NCBI GenBank assembly: GCA_945881885.1
Contig: CAMCVI010000004.1
Location: forward strand, 62,001 to 126,000
Source: Chryseobacterium gleum
GTDB lineage: Bacteria; Bacteroidota; Bacteroidia; Flavobacteriales; Flavobacteriaceae
Length of the DNA stretch: 64,000 nucleotides
Reading direction: 5' to 3'
Shown: positions 59,023 to 64,000 of the stretch, piece by piece
Layout: each line of letters opens with the position of its first letter
Position numbering within the stretch: position 1 is the stretch's first letter
Made by a program: the position numbers and the translations under genes
The notes under the pieces: model-generated
Databases searched by the model: none
Told to the model about the DNA's origin: nothing
The model's input: the letters and a program-made list of their open reading frames with translations, nothing else

Positions 59023-60294
59023 ATGAAATATTTATTTTTCTCATTATTTGTAAGCTTTTTGTCTTTTTCTCAAAATAAGACAGTAATTAAGTGTGGAAAA
59101 TTAGCTGATGTTAAAACACGAAAAATGTTAGAAAATCAGACGATAATTATTTTAAATAACACCATTGAAAAAATAATTGTAGGCGATTATACGGTTCATG
59201 CTACAGATGTTTTTTATGATTTATCTAAGTATACTGTAATGCCAGGTTTAATTGACATGCATGTACATGTAGAACATCAAACAAGTGCCAAGCAATATTT
59301 AGAAGAATTTACATTAAATGAGGCAGATGTTGCATTTAGAGCTGTTGGTTATGTGAAAACAACCTTAAATTGCGGTTTTACTTCGGTTAGAGATTTAGGT
59401 GGAACAGGCGTAAATATATCTTTAAGAAACGCAATTGATAGCGGTTTAATTGAAGGTCCACGTATTTTTACAGCTGGAAAATCAATTGCTTCAACTGGTG
59501 GACATGCCGATCCAACAAATGGGTATAGACAAGATTTAATGGGAAATCCTGGGCCGAAAGATGGCGTGGCTAACGGAGTAGATGAATGTGTAAAAGCAGT
59601 AAGGCAAAGGTATAAAGATGGTTCTGATTGTATCAAAATTACAGCTTCCGGTGGGGTTTTAAGTGTAGCGAAAAGCGGTGAAAATTCGCAATTTACTATT
59701 GAAGAAATTCAAACTATAGTTGCAACAGCTAAAGATTATGGTTTTAAAGTTGCAGCACATTGTCATGGTGAAGAAGCTATGAAAAGAGCGGTTTTAGGCG
59801 GCGTGCATTCTATTGAACACGGCACTTACATGAGTGAAGAAGTTATGCAGTTGATGAAAGAACGCGGAACCTATTTGGTACCAACAATTACAGCCGGAAA
59901 GGCAGTTGGTGCTTTTGCCAAGAAACCCAATTATTATCCAGATGTTGTGGTGCCAAAAGCATTAGCAATTGGTCCGAAAATACAAGGAACATTTGCTAAA
60001 GCATACAAATTTGGCGTTAAAATTGCTTTTGGAACAGATGCTGGCGTTTTTGAACACGGCGAAAATTGGAAAGAATTTGTTTACATGAATGAAGTAGGTA
60101 TGCCATTTATGGAGATTTTGAAATCAGCAACAATGAACGCCGCAGATTTATTAGGGCAGTCTGATAAATTAGGAAATTTAGAAGCTGGAAAATTTGCTGA
60201 TATTATTGCAGTTGAAGGTAATCCAGAAAAAGACATTACCGTTATGGGTAAAGTAGTTTTTGTTATGAAAGATGGCAAAGTATTTAAGAAATAA
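59023..60294 (+). CDS. Secreted amidohydrolase family enzyme
   Basis: A 423-residue metal-dependent hydrolase with signal peptide MKYLFFSLFVSFLSFSQ. Metal-binding residues are visible: HVH in LIDMHVHVEH, Lys in DCIKITASGG (bridging carbamate), His in VAAHCHGEEA and SIEHGTYMS, and Asp in AFGTDAGVFEHG. This is the imidazolonepropionase/Xaa-Pro dipeptidase-like subgroup of amidohydrolases, often annotated as peptidases; the true substrate cannot be told. The signal peptide places it in the periplasm. Its stop abuts the stop of the convergent FabH-like gene. Confidence 0.88.
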   Translation: MKYLFFSLFVSFLSFSQNKTVIKCGKLADVKTRKMLENQTIIILNNTIEKIIVGDYTVHATDVFYDLSKYTVMPGLIDMHVHVEHQTSAKQYLEEFTLNEADVAFRAVGYVKTTLNCGFTSVRDLGGTGVNISLRNAIDSGLIEGPRIFTAGKSIASTGGHADPTNGYRQDLMGNPGPKDGVANGVDECVKAVRQRYKDGSDCIKITASGGVLSVAKSGENSQFTIEEIQTIVATAKDYGFKVAAHCHGEEAMKRAVLGGVHSIEHGTYMSEEVMQLMKERGTYLVPTITAGKAVGAFAKKPNYYPDVVVPKALAIGPKIQGTFAKAYKFGVKIAFGTDAGVFEHGENWKEFVYMNEVGMPFMEILKSATMNAADLLGQSDKLGNLEAGKFADIIAVEGNPEKDITVMGKVVFVMKDGKVFKK

Positions 60295-61353
60295 TTATAC
60301 TTGATACACAATAGCATTTACATTCATTCCGGCACCAACCGATGCAAATAATATGATATCCCCTTTATGAATTTCTTGGTTTTCAATCTCACCTTTAAGC
60401 ATGGCATCGTATAAAGTAGGAACAGTGGCCACACTAGAATTGCCTAATCGATGAATGGTCATTGGCATAATGCCCTCTGGCGCGGTTTGATTGTAAAGTT
60501 TGTAAAACCTTTGAATAATAGCTTCATCCATTTTTTCATTGGCTTGATGTATCAGTATTTTTTTAATTTGATGTATTTTAATTCCACTTGCATCTAAACA
60601 TTCGGCCATGGCTTTTGGGACATTGCTTAAAGCGAATTCATAAATTTTACGCCCATGCATTTTTATATATCTTACATTTGGGTCGTGAGCTTTGTTAAAG
60701 GAATTTCCAAAAAATAAATAATTGGCTTCGTCATAGGTGAAACTAGCTGATTCATGAGCTAAAATACCGCCTTTTTCTTCGCTAGCTTCTAGTATTGTAG
60801 CGCCAGCACCATCTGAATAAATCATAGAATCTCTATCGTGCGGATCTACCACTCTAGATAACGTTTCAGCGCCTATGACAAGGCATTTTTTTGCCATTCC
60901 GGCTTTTATAAATGCAGTAGCTTGAATCACACCTTCTACCCAGCCAGGACATCCAAAAAGCACATCGTAAGCCACACATTTAGGATTTTTTATACCTAAA
61001 TTATGTTTTGTTTTTGAGGCCAAGCTAGGCAACATATCTCCTTGAATGGTGTCTTTTTTTACATCTCCAAAATTATGAGCAAATATGATATAGTCTATAG
61101 TTTCAGGATCGATATTGGCATTTTCTATGGCTTTTTTTGCTGCTATAGTAGCCATATCGGAAGTCGTTAATTCATCTGAAGCGTATCTTCTTTCCTGAAT
61201 TCCGGTTATTCCATGAAATTTTTCTGTTATTACATCATTCGATAAAGGAAAAGAAGTACCATCTTCATTTAAAAAAACATGTGAAGAAAAATCTTTGTTT
61301 GAAATTACTTCAGTAGGAATATAACTTCCAGTCCCTGTTATTTTTATAGTCAT
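60295..61353 (-). CDS. 3-Oxoacyl-ACP synthase III-like (FabH family) enzyme
   Basis: A 352-residue thiolase-fold synthase. The catalytic triad is present: Cys in DVLFGCPGWVEG, His in ILIHQANEKMDEAII and Asn in HRLGNSSVATVP. It begins MTIKITGTGSYIPTEVISN. The sequence at 20-60 is longer and more divergent than housekeeping FabH, so it may be a specialised paralogue that elongates an unusual starter acyl group. No fatty-acid genes are adjacent, only an amidohydrolase and gcvP. It has a -7 element at 61403-61410. Confidence 0.86.
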   Translation of the reverse strand: MTIKITGTGSYIPTEVISNKDFSSHVFLNEDGTSFPLSNDVITEKFHGITGIQERRYASDELTTSDMATIAAKKAIENANIDPETIDYIIFAHNFGDVKKDTIQGDMLPSLASKTKHNLGIKNPKCVAYDVLFGCPGWVEGVIQATAFIKAGMAKKCLVIGAETLSRVVDPHDRDSMIYSDGAGATILEASEEKGGILAHESASFTYDEANYLFFGNSFNKAHDPNVRYIKMHGRKIYEFALSNVPKAMAECLDASGIKIHQIKKILIHQANEKMDEAIIQRFYKLYNQTAPEGIMPMTIHRLGNSSVATVPTLYDAMLKGEIENQEIHKGDIILFASVGAGMNVNAIVYQV

Positions 61354-61402
61354 AATTTTAAAATTTGAAACTAATTTTATACTAAAATACTAAATTGAAA
61401 TT

Positions 61403-61410
61403 CAAAAATA
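61403..61410 (-). promoter_or_regulatory. Promoter -7 element for the FabH-like gene
   Basis: The minus strand reads TATTTTTG, a full TAnnTTTG match, 50 nt before the ATG at 61353. Confidence 0.52.
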
Positions 61411-61518
61411 GCTTTACAAATTGTAATTTAAGTAATTATTACGAATTTGTTAAAAAATTTCCACTTTATTGACAATTTCAAGATTTATTGAAATTTATTT
61501 CCAGATAAAATACTTAAC

Positions 61519-61556
61519 AAAAAAATCTCAAATTCACAAAATCGTAATTTGAGATT
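61519..61556 (-). terminator. Intrinsic terminator of gcvP
   Basis: Perfect 11-bp stem AATCTCAAATT / AATTTGAGATT with an 11-nt loop. On the minus strand it is followed by T7. It lies about 80 nt past the gcvP stop, beyond a heptamer array. The rest of the 282-nt spacer is AT-rich with the FabH-like promoter. Confidence 0.82.
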
Positions 61557-61565
61557 CTTAAGTTA

Positions 61566-61633
61566 TTTAGATTTTAGACTACGAAAATCGTAAATCTAAA
61601 ATCGTAAATCTAAAATCGTAAATCGTAAATAAA
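61566..61633. repeat. Heptamer array after gcvP
   Basis: Six uninterrupted units AAATCGT, AAATCTA, AAATCGT, AAATCTA, AAATCGT, AAATCGT at 61585-61626, then AAATAAA. They are preceded by two opposite-orientation units TTTAGAT and TTTAGAC (61566-61579). It is the most regular array in the window and ends 3 nt from the gcvP stop codon. Confidence 0.85.
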
Positions 61634-61635
61634 TA

Positions 61636-64000
61636 TTACATATACGCTTCTATTGGCGCACAAGAACAAACTAAGTTTCTGTCGCCATAAGCTTCATCAA
61701 CTCTTCTAACCGTTGGCCAAAATTTATTATCAGCAATATATTCTAGTGGAAATGCTGCCACTTCTCTAGTGTAAGGGAATACCCATTCATCTGAAGTAAC
61801 CATGGCTAAAGTGTGCGGTGCATTTTTCAAAATATTTTGAGTATCTTCTTTTGTTGAAGCATTTATTTCTTTACGAATAGCTATCATGGCGTCACAAAAA
61901 CGATCTAATTCTGCTAAATCTTCAGATTCTGTTGGTTCAATCATCAAAGTTCCTGCAACTGGGAAAGATACAGTAGGCGCGTGGAAACCATAATCCATTA
62001 ATCGTTTGGCAATATCAGTAACTTTTATGCCATTATCTTCAAAAGCACGACAATCTAAAATCATTTCATGAGCCGCTCTTCCCATTTCTCCAGAATATAA
62101 AATTGGATAATGAGCTTCTAAACGTGCTTTCATGTAATTGGCATTTAAAATGGCATATTTTGTTGCATTTGTTAGGCCTTCTGCACCTAACATACAAATG
62201 TATCCATACGAAATTAAGCAAACCAAAGCCGAACCATAAGGTGCCGCTGAAATTGCAGTAATAGCTTGGTCACCACCAACTTTAACAATCGGGTTAGATG
62301 GTAAAAAAGGAACTAATTTATCGTTAACACAAATTGGTCCAACACCAGGTCCGCCACCACCATGAGGAATAGCAAACGTTTTGTGTAGGTTTAAGTGACA
62401 AACATCTGCGCCAATAGTAGCTGGATTAGTCAACCCAACTTGTGCATTCATATTGGCACCATCCATATAAACCAATCCTCCATTTTCATGAATCAGGTTT
62501 GTAATTTCAATAATTGAACTTTCAAAAACACCATGAGTAGAAGGATAGGTTACCATTAAAGCAGCCAAATTAGCTGAATGTAAAATAGCTTTTTCTCTTA
62601 AATCTTCTACATCAATATTTCCTTCTGGAGTAGTTTTTGTAACAATAATATCCATTCCAGCCATAGCTGCTGAAGCAGGATTGGTTCCGTGTGCCGATGA
62701 TGGAATTAAACAAACCGTTCTGTGTTTATCACCTCGAGATAAATGATAGGCTCGAATGGTCATTAAACCTGCATATTCTCCTTGTGCACCAGAATTTGGT
62801 TGTAATGTTGTGCCTGTAAAACCAGTTACTTCATTTAATTGTAGTTCCAATTTTTTAAGCATAAAAAGATAACCTTCCACTTGATCTAGTGGTGCAAATG
62901 GATGAATATTGTTCCAATTTGACATAGATAATGGCAACATTTCGGCAGCAGCATTTAATTTCATCGTACAAGAACCTAATGAAATCATTGAGTGATTTAA
63001 TGCTAAATCTTTGCGCTCTAATTTTTTAATATAACGCATCAATTGGCTTTCAGAATGATTATTATTAAAAACATCATGTTGTAAGAAAGTTGATTTTCTA
63101 ATAAGATTTTCTGGTATAACAGTGGTTTCAACAAATTCCGTTACCGCTTCAAATGTTTTGTCTTTAGCTTCTGCAAAAATCGCAACAATTTGATTTATAT
63201 CTGAAATGGAAGTTGTTTCATTAAATGAAATTGAAATAGTATCCGCATCAATATAATAGAAATTTACTTCATTTTTTTCAGCAATAGCTTTTACTTTTGC
63301 TGCATCTGCTTTTACATTTATAGTATCAAAATAAGCAGTATTCGTTTGGTAAACGCCAATTTTATTTAAAGCTTCTACAGCCGTGTTAGCAGAATTATGT
63401 ACTTTATTGGCAATATAATTTAATCCTTTTGGTCCGTGATAAACTGCATACATTCCAGCCATAACTGCTAATAAAACTTGAGCAGTACAGATATTTGAAG
63501 TTGCTTTTTCACGTTTAATATGTTGTTCACGTGTTCCTAAAGCCATACGTAAGGCACGGTTTCCGTTTACATCAATTGAAACACCAATAATTCTACCCGG
63601 CATTGAGCGTTTGTATTCGTCTTTTGTTGCGAAAAAAGCAGCATGAGGGCCACCATAACCCATTGGAATTCCAAAACGTTGTGAAGTACCTACTACAACC
63701 GCAGCTCCCATTTCACCTGGAGATTTTAATTTCACTAAAGATAAAATATCAGCTGCAACAGCAACTTTAATTTCATTTTCTGATGCTTTTGCTATAAATG
63801 AAGTATAATCGTTTAATTGACCAAATTTTCCAGGATATTGAAGGATTGCTCCAAAAAAGTCTGGTGAAAAATCAAAAGTTTCATGATTTCCAACTACTAA
63901 TTCAATGTCAAGTGGCGTAGAACGAGTTTGTAAAACAGATAATGTTTGTGGTAAAATTTCTTCTGAAACAAAAAATTTAGAAACATTATTTTTCTTTTGA
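61636..64000 (-). CDS. gcvP: Glycine dehydrogenase (decarboxylating), P-protein, 5' part missing
   Basis: Runs off the right edge; the ORF track starts at an internal GTG (63735), but the frame stays open to base 64000. About 788 residues of an enzyme near 950 are visible. The PLP-binding Lys lies in NLHKTFAIPHGGGGPGVGPI, with SAHGTNPASAAMAGM and YMDGANMNAQVGL nearby. It decarboxylates glycine and passes the aminomethyl group to H-protein, generating methylene-tetrahydrofolate for the one-carbon pool also used by ThyA and MetF. A heptamer array and an intrinsic terminator follow. Confidence 0.96.
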   Translation of the reverse strand, partial: QKKNNVSKFFVSEEILPQTLSVLQTRSTPLDIELVVGNHETFDFSPDFFGAILQYPGKFGQLNDYTSFIAKASENEIKVAVAADILSLVKLKSPGEMGAAVVVGTSQRFGIPMGYGGPHAAFFATKDEYKRSMPGRIIGVSIDVNGNRALRMALGTREQHIKREKATSNICTAQVLLAVMAGMYAVYHGPKGLNYIANKVHNSANTAVEALNKIGVYQTNTAYFDTINVKADAAKVKAIAEKNEVNFYYIDADTISISFNETTSISDINQIVAIFAEAKDKTFEAVTEFVETTVIPENLIRKSTFLQHDVFNNNHSESQLMRYIKKLERKDLALNHSMISLGSCTMKLNAAAEMLPLSMSNWNNIHPFAPLDQVEGYLFMLKKLELQLNEVTGFTGTTLQPNSGAQGEYAGLMTIRAYHLSRGDKHRTVCLIPSSAHGTNPASAAMAGMDIIVTKTTPEGNIDVEDLREKAILHSANLAALMVTYPSTHGVFESSIIEITNLIHENGGLVYMDGANMNAQVGLTNPATIGADVCHLNLHKTFAIPHGGGGPGVGPICVNDKLVPFLPSNPIVKVGGDQAITAISAAPYGSALVCLISYGYICMLGAEGLTNATKYAILNANYMKARLEAHYPILYSGEMGRAAHEMILDCRAFEDNGIKVTDIAKRLMDYGFHAPTVSFPVAGTLMIEPTESEDLAELDRFCDAMIAIRKEINASTKEDTQNILKNAPHTLAMVTSDEWVFPYTREVAAFPLEYIADNKFWPTVRRVDEAYGDRNLVCSCAPIEAYM

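Noticed and set aside
24617-61633. Heptamer arrays considered as CRISPR or as tandem satellites
   Set aside because: Units are 7 nt without spacers, the motif changes between loci and no cas gene is present, so they are not CRISPR; reported instead as a separate repeat class.
1-64000. tRNA, rRNA, insertion sequence, prophage or defence system
   Set aside because: I saw no transposase, integrase, restriction, toxin-antitoxin or Cas-like protein in the frames and no tRNA-like cloverleaf; not an exhaustive computational search.

Overview
The window is a stretch of AT-rich chromosome from a Bacteroidota bacterium, most likely a Flavobacterium or close relative. The evidence is the gene content (gldA, a PorT-like protein, GLPGLI-family proteins, BamA-like lipoprotein, DUF5686 protein, flavobacterial metH split in two) and many upstream sites matching the Bacteroidota -7 promoter element TAnnTTTG. 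It reads as ordinary vegetative chromosome: no insertion sequence, prophage, tRNA, rRNA or CRISPR array was seen. Both ends cut through genes (mrdA/PBP2 on the left, gcvP on the right).

Layout. 1-5.8 kb: the rod-shape operon mreB-mreC-mreD-mrdA (minus) and purH. 5.9-13.2 kb: a MacB/FtsX-type permease, a TonB-receptor-like barrel with two GLPGLI proteins, a secreted hypothetical protein and a deoxynucleoside kinase. 13.2-19.0 kb: a four-gene minus-strand operon (GH20 hexosaminidase, glycosylasparaginase, CutC, GH2 beta-mannosidase) that looks built to dismantle N-glycan cores. 19.1-25.6 kb: a membrane pyrophosphatase with a Cys-rich tail, the remnant of a soluble pyrophosphatase gene, a DUF5686 protein and pdhB. 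25.9-33.9 kb: etfBA, a bifunctional nuclease, a nucleoside permease, a four-helix-bundle (S23-like) gene, thyA, a lipoprotein gene in what looks like an integron-like cassette, folA, menG and porT. 34-39.4 kb: an rRNA/tRNA methyltransferase, a BamA-like protein, fbaA and accD. 39.4-46 kb: methionine/SAM metabolism (metK, a SAM-I riboswitch, split metH, metF). 46-51.4 kb: a PagL-like deacylase, a GIN-domain lipoprotein, gldA, and a TetR/ABC1-kinase/SDR set. 51.5-55.9 kb: DAHP synthase-chorismate mutase, rsgA, dtd, a small membrane protein, a MazG-like protein and aroA. 55.9-64 kb: an Mla-type ABC pair, a glycosyltransferase and methyltransferase, an amidohydrolase, a FabH-like enzyme and gcvP.

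The most unusual signal is not a gene. From about 24.6 to 61.6 kb, at least a dozen spacers hold arrays of degenerate 7-base units. The motif differs at each locus but the 7-nt phase is kept, and the halves of an array are often mutually inverted. Arrays run into stop codons, supply the last codons of folA and of the four-helix-bundle gene, encode the first residues of aroA, and sit inside aroA. Two of them form a 28-bp inverted repeat (26 of 28 positions match) that encloses the S23-like four-helix-bundle gene. That arrangement recalls 23S rRNA intervening sequences but lies between protein genes. Other points for follow-up are the decayed ppa beside hppA, a structured leader on metK distinct from the SAM-I riboswitch on metH, an attenuator-like leader on the DAHP synthase gene, and an SDR lacking its catalytic tyrosine.
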